A DNA stretch of 64,000 bases, taken from contig CAUJEY010000272.1 of NCBI GenBank assembly GCA_963169325.1, forward strand, positions 1-64,000, given 5' to 3'. Both the position numbers and the translations under genes were made by a program. Shown piece by piece: positions 16,281-26,186 of the stretch. Source of the stretch: Bacteroidota bacterium. GTDB taxonomy: Bacteria > Bacteroidota > Bacteroidia > Chitinophagales > Saprospiraceae. The first letter of the stretch is position 1. Each line of letters starts with the position of its first letter. The notes under the pieces were generated by a model, which saw only the letters and a list, made by a program, of their open reading frames with translations, was not told where the DNA came from and did not search any database.

Positions 16281-17966
16281 TTAAAACGTTTGATATTCCG
16301 GCGAATACATGATGGCGTTGATCAGCCGCTCCAGCGGAATTTTAACTTCCGTCTGGTCGCCGGTATTCAGGTAATTCTGCCATTCGTAAGTCCAGTCGCC
16401 CGGCGGTAAATTGTCTAAAAAAACGTCGAGGTAAAAGTAATTGAAACGGTCGTTGTCTATTTGTTCCGGCAGCATATAATTCAGCAAATCCTGAACTAAA
16501 GCGTACGGATCGGAGGGGTCGCTGAAAAAACCGCTGTTTTGGGTCCAGGGCACGATGTTCAATTTTATGTAAATCGAACTGTTGGGGTTCGTGCCATAAC
16601 TTTGAACGCCGCTGAGCAGCATCTGCGGCAGTTTGTACCGGGCGATAATGGTGCTGGAATTGAACCATTGCCGGCTGTAATCCGGTTCCTGGTAGTAACC
16701 CGGGTAACCCGCCACATCGGAGGAGAAAAATATCGGCAGGCCGGCCGGCAGCAGGATGCGGTTGATGACGGCGTTGGAATAGAACTGCTGGTAATGCAGC
16801 CTCGGGTTAGCCGTCGGGCTCGGAATCGGCAGGTTGAAAAACGTAACCGATTGCAGGAATAATTCGAGCGGGGATTTGATCATGCCGCCGATGATTTCGT
16901 CGCTGTTGTCCGAATCGTCAGCATCGTAAAAATGCTGGCTCTCCAGCAGTTGTTGCAATACGGGCTTGATTTCATATTGGCCACTAATAAACGTATTTGC
17001 CAGCGGCTCGATAATGTCTGATTCAATTTCGGCAGTAATATTTTTACTGACAAACCAGCGGTACAGGCGGCGACAGAAATTGCGCGCTACCTGCGGCTGG
17101 TCAAAGACCATATCGACAAAGTCGTCCAGTTCGCGCAACATATCGGCAGCGCTGGTGGCGCCGGCGATTTTTGTTTTCTGGAACTTGTCGCTGAACGCTT
17201 TGAGTCCTGTGTCATGCTGGCCATATTGTACGTTGCAACGCGGAATACCTGTTTCCGGGTCTGAATAAATCCGGGTATCCGGATTCTGTTGTGGGTTGAG
17301 CGTGCGGAAACCTGTAAATACGCGAGCCGCCTGTACAATGTCGTCTTCGGTATAGTGGGTGTAATCGCCCGGACCGATTTGAGGCCCTTTGCCGATGGTG
17401 AATAATTCGAAATACTCACGGGCAAAATTTTCGTTGGGATTCACTACTGTATTTTGCTGGTTGTTCAGGTAGCGGACCATACAATTATCCATGACGATCT
17501 TGGTCGCCAACTTTTTAAAATTGCCAATCGCGCCCCAGCGCAACAGCGTCAGATAATCGAAAAAGTGGGCATTTCCGAAGGCGTTGGCAGCCACGATCAG
17601 GTGCTGGTGAAAAAAGAACGCCATTTTGTGTACGATACCCGGGTCGTGCAAGGCTTCATTTACCCACCAACTCATCACATACCGGCGCAAGGTTTGATCA
17701 TCGGCGCCACTGGGAAGGGGTAACCCGTTGGGCAGGAGCCATTTTTCGTTGGTCACCGGATCGCCCTGCGTAGTAGCATTGGGATCATATACCGGCTGGA
17801 TCAATTGCAGCGGATTGGAGACCAAAAGGGAGGCTGCCGCGGCTCCGGCGTTCATCGCGGCCAATTGATCTACTTTGGCTTTGGAATACCGGTAGCTGGC
17901 GCGGCGCAATAAATGTGCAGCCCGGCGATGTCCCAAGGTGCCTGGTAAGGGTGTCAGGGAAGCCAT
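16281..17966 (-). CDS. DUF1800 domain protein
   Basis: 561-residue protein of the DUF1800 family, almost always encoded beside DUF1501. Family features seen: GHRRAAHLLRRASYRYS near the N-terminus, VMSWWVNEALHDPGIVHKM with HKMAFFFHQHL near 120, NENFAREYFELFTIGKG near 178, YTEDDIVQAARVFTGFR near 210, and CRRLYRWFVSKNI near 300. No signal peptide is obvious from this start. Function unknown; a role with DUF1501 in handling an extracellular substrate is inferred only from pairing. The gap to the DUF1501 gene is 80 bases, so one transcript is likely, with DUF1800 first. Confidence 0.9.
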   Translation of the reverse strand: MASLTPLPGTLGHRRAAHLLRRASYRYSKAKVDQLAAMNAGAAAASLLVSNPLQLIQPVYDPNATTQGDPVTNEKWLLPNGLPLPSGADDQTLRRYVMSWWVNEALHDPGIVHKMAFFFHQHLIVAANAFGNAHFFDYLTLLRWGAIGNFKKLATKIVMDNCMVRYLNNQQNTVVNPNENFAREYFELFTIGKGPQIGPGDYTHYTEDDIVQAARVFTGFRTLNPQQNPDTRIYSDPETGIPRCNVQYGQHDTGLKAFSDKFQKTKIAGATSAADMLRELDDFVDMVFDQPQVARNFCRRLYRWFVSKNITAEIESDIIEPLANTFISGQYEIKPVLQQLLESQHFYDADDSDNSDEIIGGMIKSPLELFLQSVTFFNLPIPSPTANPRLHYQQFYSNAVINRILLPAGLPIFFSSDVAGYPGYYQEPDYSRQWFNSSTIIARYKLPQMLLSGVQSYGTNPNSSIYIKLNIVPWTQNSGFFSDPSDPYALVQDLLNYMLPEQIDNDRFNYFYLDVFLDNLPPGDWTYEWQNYLNTGDQTEVKIPLERLINAIMYSPEYQTF

Positions 17967-18156
17967 GTTGTCAGTTCAGTTTTCGTTAAAAATATGGTGC
18001 GTGAAACAAAAATCCGTGCTTGGACTGGTACGCCGCACGAAGGTTTAAATAAAAAGTTAATGCCTCAAAAAAAATAATCCGGCGCTCCGAAGATACCGGG
18101 TTGTGTAAAAATTTTACTGTTTTGATAAAATCAGACTTTTCATTTGATGAAGGAGT

Positions 18157-18164
18157 TATATTTG
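18157..18164 (+). promoter_or_regulatory. Candidate -7 box of the PA-domain gene
   Basis: TATATTTG, an exact TAnnTTTG match, 40 bases before the ATG at 18205. A TTTG occurs only 10 bases upstream, too close for a -33 element. Confidence 0.45.
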
Positions 18165-18204
18165 CCCCCGAACATATTCATGAATTCATTTAAACTTACG
18201 TGTT

Positions 18205-19935
18205 ATGAAAAGAAATTTTATGCAACTGGCCGGTACGGCCCTGGCAGCTTTTCTGCTCTTTTTTGTTTCCCAAACTAATGCACAAACTACGGATTCCGGA
18301 GTTATCATCCGGGTCAATATTGATGGGGTATCCTCTGACTATTATCAGGGGGTTTGCGGCTATGCCGGTGTGGCATGGGGCGGTGCTGTTACCGACGCAT
18401 TCTGTGCGCCGGGTAAAAAAGTAAATGATGTCAACAACAGCCCGATTGTGTGCGACTCCATTGCCGACGGTCTGCTGAACGGCAACATAGCAGTGGTTGA
18501 TCGGGGCGTCTGTGCCCTGAGCGATAAAGCACTGAACGCTCAAAAAGCAGGCGCCGTCGGCATTTTGATCATTCAGGCGGCTACCAATCCTGCCGATGAC
18601 TGCGTGGCGACGACCGCCGGTGCAGGCCCGGAGGCACCTTCTGTAACCATTCCGGTTTTCGTTGTATGCCGCAACATCGGCAACCAAATCACAACAGCCC
18701 TGACAGCAGGTAAAACGGTGGAAATTTGCTTCGTAAAACCCGACATCGACATCACCACCTACTTCTTCCCGGTGTCGCACGTTCAAACGCCCGTTACGCA
18801 AATTGCGAAGGACACCTTCGGTTTTAGCGCTACGCTTTCTAACCCAGGCACCGAAGCCCGTACCAATATCGAAGTAACGGCTAAAGTGCTGAAAAGCGAT
18901 GGAACGGAATTGTATTCCACGTCCGTTACTATTCCGGAACTTGCGCCCGGCGTAGTTGACAGCTTTATCGAAATTCCGGGTTTGTATGCACCCGAACTTC
19001 CGCTTGGCGCCTATCAGATATTGTACACAACGAAATCTGATGCAATTGGTGGCGTTACGCCGGTTCAGGACCGCGGCCTCGGTAATTTTTACGTAACGCA
19101 AAATCTTTTTGCCAACGATAACGGCGCGACGAACGGCTACCGTCCTGGCACTATTAGCGGCGACTGGGCAGTAGGCGCGGTGTATACCATGCAGGCAGGC
19201 GCCTTGGAGAAATATGAAGTTAAACAAGTGGAATTCGCTTTCGCGACCAACGCCACCGACTACCCGGTATCCGACGTGACAGCCACCTTGTATTTTTTCA
19301 AGATTAACGACGATGTACTGACCGATTATAGCAATTTCGACGACACCGAACTAATTTCAGGCAGTTTCGAGTGGTTAGGTCTCGCTACTTATGAAGCACC
19401 AGATAACATTACCAGCTATACGCTGCAAAAAGTGGATATGAACGACCTGGTCAGCGGTAATGTAGGTATTAAAGTAGATGCCGGTTCAAGGTATATGGTG
19501 GCAGCCCTTTATTCGGCGCCTACTAACCTGACCTTTAGTGCATTTAACCAAAATGTCGATTTGCCGGGTGTATCCACCGCTGTTTTCAATGAAACATGGT
19601 TCCTGGGCGGCTTCGGCGCCGGTATTGAATCCGTGATGCGTATGTACATCAGCCTGGTTGTAAAAACGGACGAAAAACCGCTCCCGCAATCGGTTATGCA
19701 AATTATGCCCAACCCCGTGCGCGACAACCTGAATCTGGCACTTCAATTCGACCAGCCCACCGATGCGACGATCACCATCGCCGATATCAACGGCCGTGTT
19801 GTTACTTTTGAAGACCGTCAGGGTCTGACCAATGAAACGCTGCGTTATCCTTTGCAAGTGGCTGCCGGCACCTACCTGGCTCGTATCGCTACCAAAGAAG
19901 GCACGCTGACGAAGCAATTTGTTGTAGTGAAGTAA
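18205..19935 (+). CDS. PA-domain secreted protein with T9SS type A tail
   Basis: 576-residue T9SS cargo. A signal peptide (1-26, ending TNAQ) is followed by a protease-associated (PA) domain at about 40-175, with IAVVDRGVCALSDKALNAQK and GAVGILIIQA, normally a protein- or substrate-binding insert. Residues about 185-300 look like an Ig/CARDB-like sandwich (FGFSATLSNPGTEARTNIEV). Residues 300-490 form an unrecognised beta region. The C-terminal MQIMPNPVRDNLNLALQFD to KQFVVVK is a type A sorting domain. No peptidase catalytic motif is visible, so it is an adhesin or binding protein rather than a PA peptidase (inference). Confidence 0.88.
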   Translation: MKRNFMQLAGTALAAFLLFFVSQTNAQTTDSGVIIRVNIDGVSSDYYQGVCGYAGVAWGGAVTDAFCAPGKKVNDVNNSPIVCDSIADGLLNGNIAVVDRGVCALSDKALNAQKAGAVGILIIQAATNPADDCVATTAGAGPEAPSVTIPVFVVCRNIGNQITTALTAGKTVEICFVKPDIDITTYFFPVSHVQTPVTQIAKDTFGFSATLSNPGTEARTNIEVTAKVLKSDGTELYSTSVTIPELAPGVVDSFIEIPGLYAPELPLGAYQILYTTKSDAIGGVTPVQDRGLGNFYVTQNLFANDNGATNGYRPGTISGDWAVGAVYTMQAGALEKYEVKQVEFAFATNATDYPVSDVTATLYFFKINDDVLTDYSNFDDTELISGSFEWLGLATYEAPDNITSYTLQKVDMNDLVSGNVGIKVDAGSRYMVAALYSAPTNLTFSAFNQNVDLPGVSTAVFNETWFLGGFGAGIESVMRMYISLVVKTDEKPLPQSVMQIMPNPVRDNLNLALQFDQPTDATITIADINGRVVTFEDRQGLTNETLRYPLQVAAGTYLARIATKEGTLTKQFVVVK

Positions 19936-19943
19936 TTGATTAG

Positions 19944-20031
19944 AGGGTTTATATAAAAGTTTAGAGGGTTTAGAATGTTTAGGCTAATACGTCTAAATCT
20001 TCTAAACCCTCTAAACTTTTATATAAACCCT
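19944..20031. terminator. 32-bp perfect inverted repeat after the PA-domain gene
   Basis: Arms 19944-19975 and 20000-20031 are exact reverse complements around a 24-base loop. They are made from the words AGGGTTTA and AAAGTTTAG. The element lies between convergent genes, 8 bases after one stop and 12 before the other, fitting a bidirectional terminator. Confidence 0.75.
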
Positions 20032-20043
20032 ACTCCTAGCCCT

Positions 20044-21768
20044 TCACTCCCCTGGAATAGCCCCAATCAATTTCCGCACGTAGTCGTTCGAAGACATTTC
20101 AAATAAATCTTCCGGAAACCCGATCTCTTCCATTTTCCCTTGGTTCATCACCAACAATCTGTCGCACATCTGTTTAATCACGCTCAGATCGTGCGAAATA
20201 AACAGGTAAGTCAGGCCGAAACGCTCTTGCAGATCGAAGAGCAGGTTGAGTACGGTGGCCTGTACCGACACATCGAGTGCAGAAACAATCTCGTCACAAA
20301 TCAACAGTTTGGGTTGCAAGGCCAGCGCGCGGGCGAGGCATATCCGTTGTCGCTGTCCACCGGAAAATTCGCGCGGGTACCGGCTGGCATGATCCGATTC
20401 CAAACCCACCGTTTCCAATAATTCAATCACTTTTTCCCGGCGTTGCCGGTTGTTCGCATACAAATGGTGCGCTTCCATGGGCTCCTGCAGGGCCTGCCCG
20501 ATGGTCATACGTGGATTGAGTGAAGCATAAGGGTCCTGGAAAACCATTTGAATTTCCCGGCGCAGGGGCCTGAATTCCTGTTCTGAAAGACTACTTATGT
20601 CAAGGCCGCGGTATTTAATTGTGCCCCCATGCAGCGGGACAAACCGGCTTATTGTACGTCCTAAGGTTGTTTTGCCACAACCCGATTCGCCTGCCAGGCC
20701 GAAAATTTCTCCGGGAAATATGTTAAAACTCAAATCATCAACAGCCGTAACCCAGTCTACCGGGCGGCCAAGCCAGTTTTTTCGGCCGGGATAACGAACG
20801 GCGCCGTTTTTCACTTCCAGCAACGGTGTTTTTTGGTATAGCGTCGAACGTCGTTTCGAGGTTTCTTCATCCCGGACTACCCGAGGCACAAAGTGTTTGT
20901 TGTCCAGAAAATCGGAAATAGTCGGCAGGCGATGTAGTTTCCGCCGGAGGGATGGCCGGCACGCGACCAGACCCTGGGTGTAGGGGTGCTGCGGCCGGTT
21001 TATGATTTGATCAACCGGCCCCGTTTCCACAATTTCGCCCGCCTGCATCACTACTACCCTATCGGCAATTTCAGAGATAACGCCCAAATCGTGGCTGATG
21101 AATAACATACTCAATCCAGCCTCGTCGCGCCACTCGCGCATCAGGTTTATAACAGACTTTTGTACCGTCACATCGAGCGCCGTAGTCGGTTCATCTGCAA
21201 GAAGTAGCGCAGGTCGGCCCGACATGGCCATAGCGATCATGATGCGCTGTTTTTGCCCGCCGCTGAGTTCGTGCGGATAAGCATTAAACATCCGTTTCGG
21301 CTCGGGTAATTGCACGCGCTCAAACAACACCATCGTTTCCGCAACGGCCTCCGGGTGGGAAAGTTTCCGGTGCAGCTGAATAGCCTCTACCACCTGATGC
21401 CCGCAACGAATTACGGGGTTGAGCGAAGTCATGGGCTCTTGAAAAATCATCGCTATTTCACGCCCGCGGATATGTTGCAGGCGGGATGCCGGCAACTGCA
21501 ACAAGTCGATGGCGGTAGTGGGGCGTGATTGGATACCTTGGTTGGGGGCGGCAGAAACAGCAGGCGTATAAATTATTTCACCGCCGACATTTGCCGAAGA
21601 CAATAACCGCATAATGGATAGGGCGGTAACCGACTTTCCCGAGCCGGATTCCCCGACCACACCCAGTGTTTCACCGGACGAAACGTTCAGCGACAGGTTT
21701 TTGACCGCGTGAACGGCGGTGTCACCGGAATTGAAATAAATATTTAAGTCTTTAATTTCCAGCAACAT
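20044..21768 (-). CDS. Double ABC ATPase of an oligopeptide-type importer
   Basis: 574-residue cytoplasmic ATPase with two fused ABC domains, like GsiA/YejF or a DppD-DppF fusion, powering uptake of peptides or a related solute. The first domain has Walker A GESGSGKS at 39-46 and signature LSGGQKQR; the second has Walker A GESGCGKT and signature FSGGQRQR, each followed by Walker B and SHDLGVI or SHDLSVI. Each domain has the oligopeptide-family tail region (RPQHPYTQGL). No permease or binding protein is next to it, so partners must be elsewhere. It lies 15 bases downstream of rnd on the same strand. Confidence 0.93.
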   Translation of the reverse strand: MLLEIKDLNIYFNSGDTAVHAVKNLSLNVSSGETLGVVGESGSGKSVTALSIMRLLSSANVGGEIIYTPAVSAAPNQGIQSRPTTAIDLLQLPASRLQHIRGREIAMIFQEPMTSLNPVIRCGHQVVEAIQLHRKLSHPEAVAETMVLFERVQLPEPKRMFNAYPHELSGGQKQRIMIAMAMSGRPALLLADEPTTALDVTVQKSVINLMREWRDEAGLSMLFISHDLGVISEIADRVVVMQAGEIVETGPVDQIINRPQHPYTQGLVACRPSLRRKLHRLPTISDFLDNKHFVPRVVRDEETSKRRSTLYQKTPLLEVKNGAVRYPGRKNWLGRPVDWVTAVDDLSFNIFPGEIFGLAGESGCGKTTLGRTISRFVPLHGGTIKYRGLDISSLSEQEFRPLRREIQMVFQDPYASLNPRMTIGQALQEPMEAHHLYANNRQRREKVIELLETVGLESDHASRYPREFSGGQRQRICLARALALQPKLLICDEIVSALDVSVQATVLNLLFDLQERFGLTYLFISHDLSVIKQMCDRLLVMNQGKMEEIGFPEDLFEMSSNDYVRKLIGAIPGE

Positions 21769-21783
21769 GACATGACTTTAATC

Positions 21784-22962
21784 CTAAATAGAATCATCCA
21801 TGCGCAAAATACAGTCCTTGCCTTCCCAGACTACTTTTACCGCATTGCGCTCCTGTAGCCATTGTACGAGATTTTTGCCTAACAATTCCGCGCGCCATCC
21901 GTCCAGTAAGGAATCATCAGGATCGACGGTCCCGGCTTTTAGTTTATTAAAATCACCTTTGGGTAACAGCAATGCTGCGCTGATTTCATTTTCCATACAT
22001 TGTAGTTTCACAAAATGGTATAACAACTCCATAGACCATTCATGTTCGGGATCATCGGGCGCCGGCGCCGGCAGGGCATTCAGCCAGGCGCGTTCCGCAT
22101 CGCTTGCTTTGGTCTCCCAAATCGTTTGCCACTCCGGCAGGTATTTCCGCCATACGCCTTCCGGCATGGTGCGGTTGGAGCGGAAGGCATTCGGCCCGCC
22201 TTTGGTGGCCCGTAGCACCGTACTGATATGCCGGTTTTGCAAAACGGTTTCCTTTGGAATATTGTATTCCAACGCCTTTTGGCGACGCCATTGATAAATC
22301 CGCATCAAAAAAACTTTTTCGCGAAAGTCCAATTGGTGAATATAATCGTTTGCCAGCGCCTCTTTAAAGGGGTCGACGTGGTAAAACTGTGCGGATTCCC
22401 ACTTCCGGTTTTCCTCCCTTGCCCAGGGCTCGCGTTGCAAACGCCGGAGTTTGTGGGTCAACTTATGGTGCAGGGCCGGCAGGTATTTGACATCCTCCAC
22501 CGCATAATCCAACGCCTTGGGATCCAGCGGGCGCGTCTCCCAATCCGCCACAGTGTGACTTTTGGCTAAAGTAACACTCAATTCGCGTTCCACGATTTTG
22601 CCAAAACCGGCGGGATAGTTGTAGCCGACGAATCCTGCCGCGATTTGTGTATCAAACGTGTTTTTCGGTACCGTTCCGTACAAAGTGTTCAACAATCGGT
22701 AATCGTTGTCGCCGGCATGCGTGATTTTTAAAATTTCCGGCTTGGAAATCAGATCCAGAAAACGCTGCAAGTCCTTAATCCGCAAGGGGTCAACCAGGTA
22801 GATATTCTGCTCGGCGACTACCTGTATCAGGCACAACACCGGGATGTAGGTTTTCTCTCCAACGAATTCGGTGTCGAAGCCGATCCAGTGGGCACTGAGC
22901 AGTTCGCCCATCACTTCGTCGAACGTTTTTTGCTCGTCTAAAAAATGTACACGATAATTCAT
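21784..22962 (-). CDS. rnd: Ribonuclease D
   Basis: 392-residue 3'-5' exoribonuclease that trims tRNA and other structured RNA ends. The DEDDy site is visible: IGFDTEFVGE near residue 28 (first Asp and Glu), THAGDNDYRLL near 80, and LDYAVEDVKYL near 168 with the catalytic Tyr-x3-Asp. The HRDC domain follows (KVFLMRIYQWRRQKALEYNIPKE near 215, given here in part as WRRQKALEYNIPKE), with VLQNRHISTVLRATKGG. The ATG at 22962 lies only 4 bases after a TACTTTTG box, so the mRNA may be leaderless. It is probably co-transcribed with the ABC ATPase 15 bases downstream. Confidence 0.93.
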   Translation of the reverse strand: MNYRVHFLDEQKTFDEVMGELLSAHWIGFDTEFVGEKTYIPVLCLIQVVAEQNIYLVDPLRIKDLQRFLDLISKPEILKITHAGDNDYRLLNTLYGTVPKNTFDTQIAAGFVGYNYPAGFGKIVERELSVTLAKSHTVADWETRPLDPKALDYAVEDVKYLPALHHKLTHKLRRLQREPWAREENRKWESAQFYHVDPFKEALANDYIHQLDFREKVFLMRIYQWRRQKALEYNIPKETVLQNRHISTVLRATKGGPNAFRSNRTMPEGVWRKYLPEWQTIWETKASDAERAWLNALPAPAPDDPEHEWSMELLYHFVKLQCMENEISAALLLPKGDFNKLKAGTVDPDDSLLDGWRAELLGKNLVQWLQERNAVKVVWEGKDCILRMDDSI

Positions 22963-22966
22963 GCGC

Positions 22967-22974
22967 CAAAAGTA
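22967..22974 (-). promoter_or_regulatory. Candidate -7 box of rnd, implying a leaderless mRNA
   Basis: Minus strand TACTTTTG, exact TAnnTTTG, followed by four bases and the rnd ATG. With transcription starting a few bases after the box, the message would begin at or next to the start codon. The same TTTG-4-ATG spacing occurs at 29083-29097. Confidence 0.5.
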
Positions 22975-23070
22975 GGAATCATCCGTTTATGTAAACGGAA
23001 ACTACGGCGCATCTTTGCAGCCGTTTAACAATAAAATTACTTCGCACCGAAAACGGGTCATTTGATTCGT

Positions 23071-23078
23071 TATTTTTG
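23071..23078 (+). promoter_or_regulatory. Candidate -7 box of the AsmA-like gene
   Basis: TATTTTTG, exact TAnnTTTG, 21 bases before the ATG at 23100. It rules out the TTG at 23076 as the real start, because that codon lies inside the box. Confidence 0.5.
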
Positions 23079-23099
23079 CGGATTATATACCAACGTACC

Positions 23100-26000
23100 A
23101 TGAAAAAGATTCTATTTGGCATCGCCATCGTTATCGTATTGCTCCTTGGGGCATTAATTGCACTGCCTTATTTATTTAAAGATGAAATTATTGCCCAGGT
23201 AAAAAGTGCCGCAAATGAAAGTCTGACCGCTAAAATCGACTTTAAAGACGTCAGCCTATCTGTTTTCCGGCATTTTCCAGAACTCGCCATCGGCCTGCAG
23301 GACCTCGAGGTAACCGGCACCGGCCAGTTCGACGGCGTTAAACTCATGCAATGCGAACAACTGGACGTGGCGATTGACCTTTGGTCGGCTCTTTTCGGGG
23401 ATGAAATTACCATTAAGGGTTTGTATCTAAGGAAACCGGATATCCGGGTTTATATTTTACAAGACGGTAGCGCCAACTACGACATTACAAAGCCCGAACC
23501 AGCGGCCGAAACAGCCTCCGGAGGCGGCACAACCAAACTGGAACGTTATGCCATTACGGACGGAAAAATTTTGTACGATGACCGTTCGCTCAATATGCGC
23601 GCTGAATTGGAGGGCCTAAACCACGAGGGTTCCGGCGAATTTACAGCCGATATCTACGATTTGGTTACAAAAACGGCGGTGCAAAAACTTTCTGTCAATT
23701 ACGAAGGCATGCAGTACCTGCGCAACGCCCGGGCCGACTGGAACGCAACCCTAAATGTCGACATGGATAAGATGAAATTTACCTTCATCGACAATGATAT
23801 GCAGGTAAATGCCCTGCAAGTGATGCTCGACGGCTGGTTTCAAATGCCCAATGAGACGGATTACCTGATGGACCTGAAATTCGGAACCCCGCAGAATACC
23901 TTTAAAAGCCTGCTTTCCATTATTCCAGGCGCCTATACCCAGGATTTCGATGGGGTGAAAGCAGACGGCACCGTGCAGTTTGCCGGCATGGTAAAAGGCA
24001 AATACAACGAAACGACCTATCCGGCTTTTAAAATTGACATGAAAGTAGCAAACGGCAATGTCAAATATCCCAGTCTGCCGCTGGGTATCAGCGGTATCAA
24101 TGTGGATGCTTCGGTCAACAGCCCGTCCAGCACCCTGAATGCGATGACCGTCAATATTCCAAAATTCGCGCTGAAAATCGGCTCCAATCCGCTGGAGGGC
24201 TACTTTCACCTGAAAACGCCGGAAACCAACCCAACGGTAGATACTAAAATTACCGGCACGCTCAACATGGGCGAACTCTCCAAAGCCTTTCCGATGGAGG
24301 GAGTAAAAGAACTCAACGGCATAATCAAAGCCAATGTAACCGCTAAAGCGTCGATGCGCCAAATTGATGCACAGCAATATGATCAGGTACAAATGGCCGG
24401 CAACTTCAATATCCAAAACCTGACTTACAAGGCCGCCGACATGCCTGCTGTGAAGATCAACTCCCTGATTACCAGCCTTTCTCCTCAAAAAGTTGATATT
24501 CAGACTTTTGACGCGCGCCTGGGCAAAAGCGATATCCGCGCATCAGGGAAAATCGACAACATCCTGGCTTATTTCTCCACCAACAAAACCATGCGCGGCA
24601 ACCTGACGATGCGCTCTTCCTTTTTTGATGCGAATGAGTGGATGGAAGAGCCGGCCGACGAAACAGCGCCTCCTGGCAAAGTACCCACCGCCAGCGCGGC
24701 GGCTACCGAAAAGGTGTTCGACCAGTGGGATTTTACGGTAGACGGGGAGATCGGTAAACTGGTTTACGAGGATTACAAGATTTCCGACATGAGTCTGAAA
24801 GGAAATTTTACCCCGAACAAAATGACGATCGATAATTTTGGTATGAAAATCGGCGAAAGCGACTTGCGCGGAAACGGCCGTATTCTGAATGCCTGGGACT
24901 ACCTGTTCGACAACCGGACCGTGTCGGGAGTGGTTAATTTACAATCCGGCTTTTTCGATCTCAATCCATTTATGACGGAAGAAACCAGCAGCAGCACAAC
25001 TGCCCCGGCAGAATCGGTGATGTTGGTTCCGGAAAATATAGATATGGCGATAAACGCCGACTTTGCCAAGGTGCGCTACACCAACCTGGACCTGCAAAAT
25101 CTGGATGGGCAAGTGGTGGTTAAAAACGGCGCTGCCAAACTGAAAGATTTTACCGCCAATGTTTTGGGCGGACAAATCGCCATAGCCGGCGAATACAACA
25201 CGCAAGACCCGGCAAAACCGGCTTTTGATGTTGACCTGGCGCTACAAAACATGGGTTTCCGCGACGCGTTCCAAAATTTTGCCACGGTGAAAGCCATAGC
25301 CCCCATCATGCAACTCATCGAAGGCAAGTTCAACACCACGCTTTCCATGAGCGGTCTGCTGGGCAAGGATATGACGCCCGATCTGAATACCGTTTCGGCG
25401 GCAGGTTTTCTGGAAACGATTAATGCCATTGTCAATAATTTCAAACCGCTGTCGGAGATCAGTTCAAAATTGAACGTGAGCTATCTGAGCAAATTGGAGT
25501 TGAAAAATACAAAAAACTGGTTTGAGATCAAAAATGGCACCCTGATCGTAAAACCCTTTAATACCCAAATGCGCGATGTGGCGATGCAAATTGGCGGTTC
25601 ACATAGCCTGACCAATGAGATGAATTACCAGGTACTGACTAAAGTACCGCGTAAAGCGCTGGAAAAAAATGCCGTCGGCAGCGCCGCCAATAGCGGCCTG
25701 AAATGGTTGTCCGGCGAGGCCTCCAAATTTGGCGTTAACGTAGCGCAGGGTGAATTTATCAATGTACGTTTCGACCTGACCGGCAGCATGGCGAATCCGA
25801 AGGTGGGGGTAAAAATTTTACCGAGCGACGGCGAAAAGACCATCGAGGAGGAAGCCAAAACCGCCGGCAAAGCGGCCCTTGATCAAGCACAGGACTCCAT
25901 CCGCAATGTAGCCAGTAAAGAACTTGAAAAAGCGAAAGAGAAAGCGATCTCCACCGCAGAGAAGGCTGCCGACTCGCTGAAAAATGTGGCTTCCAAAAAA

Positions 26001-26186
26001 GTGGAAGAAGCTAAAGACAAGGCCGTACAGGAAGCCGGGAAGGTGCTGGGGGAAGAAGTATCGAAAAAAGTAGGCGACGAAGCCGGTAAAAAGGCTGAAG
26101 AAATCCTGAAACAGGATAAAAATACCGAAGAGGTGAAAAAGAAACTGGAAGAGTGGAACCCGCTCAAGAAGAAGAAAAACAACTGA
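23100..26186 (+). CDS. Large AsmA-like protein with C-terminal amphipathic repeats
   Basis: 1028-residue envelope protein of the AsmA/TamB superfamily, thought to act as bridges or channels for lipid transport. One N-terminal membrane helix (residues 4-25) is followed by the AsmA start LFKDEIIAQVKSAANESL and LSVFRHFPELAIGLQDLEV, a pattern shared by many Bacteroidota homologues. Long beta-rich groove-like repeats follow (for example MDMKVANGNVKYPSLPLGIS in part, DIRASGKIDN, DLRGNGRI). AsmA C-terminal motifs lie near 740-930. The last 110 residues are alanine- and lysine-rich helix or coiled coil (NVASKELEKAKEKA, NVASKKVEEAKDKA). The stop overlaps the next start. Confidence 0.85.
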   Translation: MKKILFGIAIVIVLLLGALIALPYLFKDEIIAQVKSAANESLTAKIDFKDVSLSVFRHFPELAIGLQDLEVTGTGQFDGVKLMQCEQLDVAIDLWSALFGDEITIKGLYLRKPDIRVYILQDGSANYDITKPEPAAETASGGGTTKLERYAITDGKILYDDRSLNMRAELEGLNHEGSGEFTADIYDLVTKTAVQKLSVNYEGMQYLRNARADWNATLNVDMDKMKFTFIDNDMQVNALQVMLDGWFQMPNETDYLMDLKFGTPQNTFKSLLSIIPGAYTQDFDGVKADGTVQFAGMVKGKYNETTYPAFKIDMKVANGNVKYPSLPLGISGINVDASVNSPSSTLNAMTVNIPKFALKIGSNPLEGYFHLKTPETNPTVDTKITGTLNMGELSKAFPMEGVKELNGIIKANVTAKASMRQIDAQQYDQVQMAGNFNIQNLTYKAADMPAVKINSLITSLSPQKVDIQTFDARLGKSDIRASGKIDNILAYFSTNKTMRGNLTMRSSFFDANEWMEEPADETAPPGKVPTASAAATEKVFDQWDFTVDGEIGKLVYEDYKISDMSLKGNFTPNKMTIDNFGMKIGESDLRGNGRILNAWDYLFDNRTVSGVVNLQSGFFDLNPFMTEETSSSTTAPAESVMLVPENIDMAINADFAKVRYTNLDLQNLDGQVVVKNGAAKLKDFTANVLGGQIAIAGEYNTQDPAKPAFDVDLALQNMGFRDAFQNFATVKAIAPIMQLIEGKFNTTLSMSGLLGKDMTPDLNTVSAAGFLETINAIVNNFKPLSEISSKLNVSYLSKLELKNTKNWFEIKNGTLIVKPFNTQMRDVAMQIGGSHSLTNEMNYQVLTKVPRKALEKNAVGSAANSGLKWLSGEASKFGVNVAQGEFINVRFDLTGSMANPKVGVKILPSDGEKTIEEEAKTAGKAALDQAQDSIRNVASKELEKAKEKAISTAEKAADSLKNVASKKVEEAKDKAVQEAGKVLGEEVSKKVGDEAGKKAEEILKQDKNTEEVKKKLEEWNPLKKKKNN

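Noticed and set aside
18196-19227. 343-codon ORF antisense to the PA-domain gene
   Set aside because: It lies wholly within a conserved T9SS cargo gene and has unusual Arg/Cys-rich composition.
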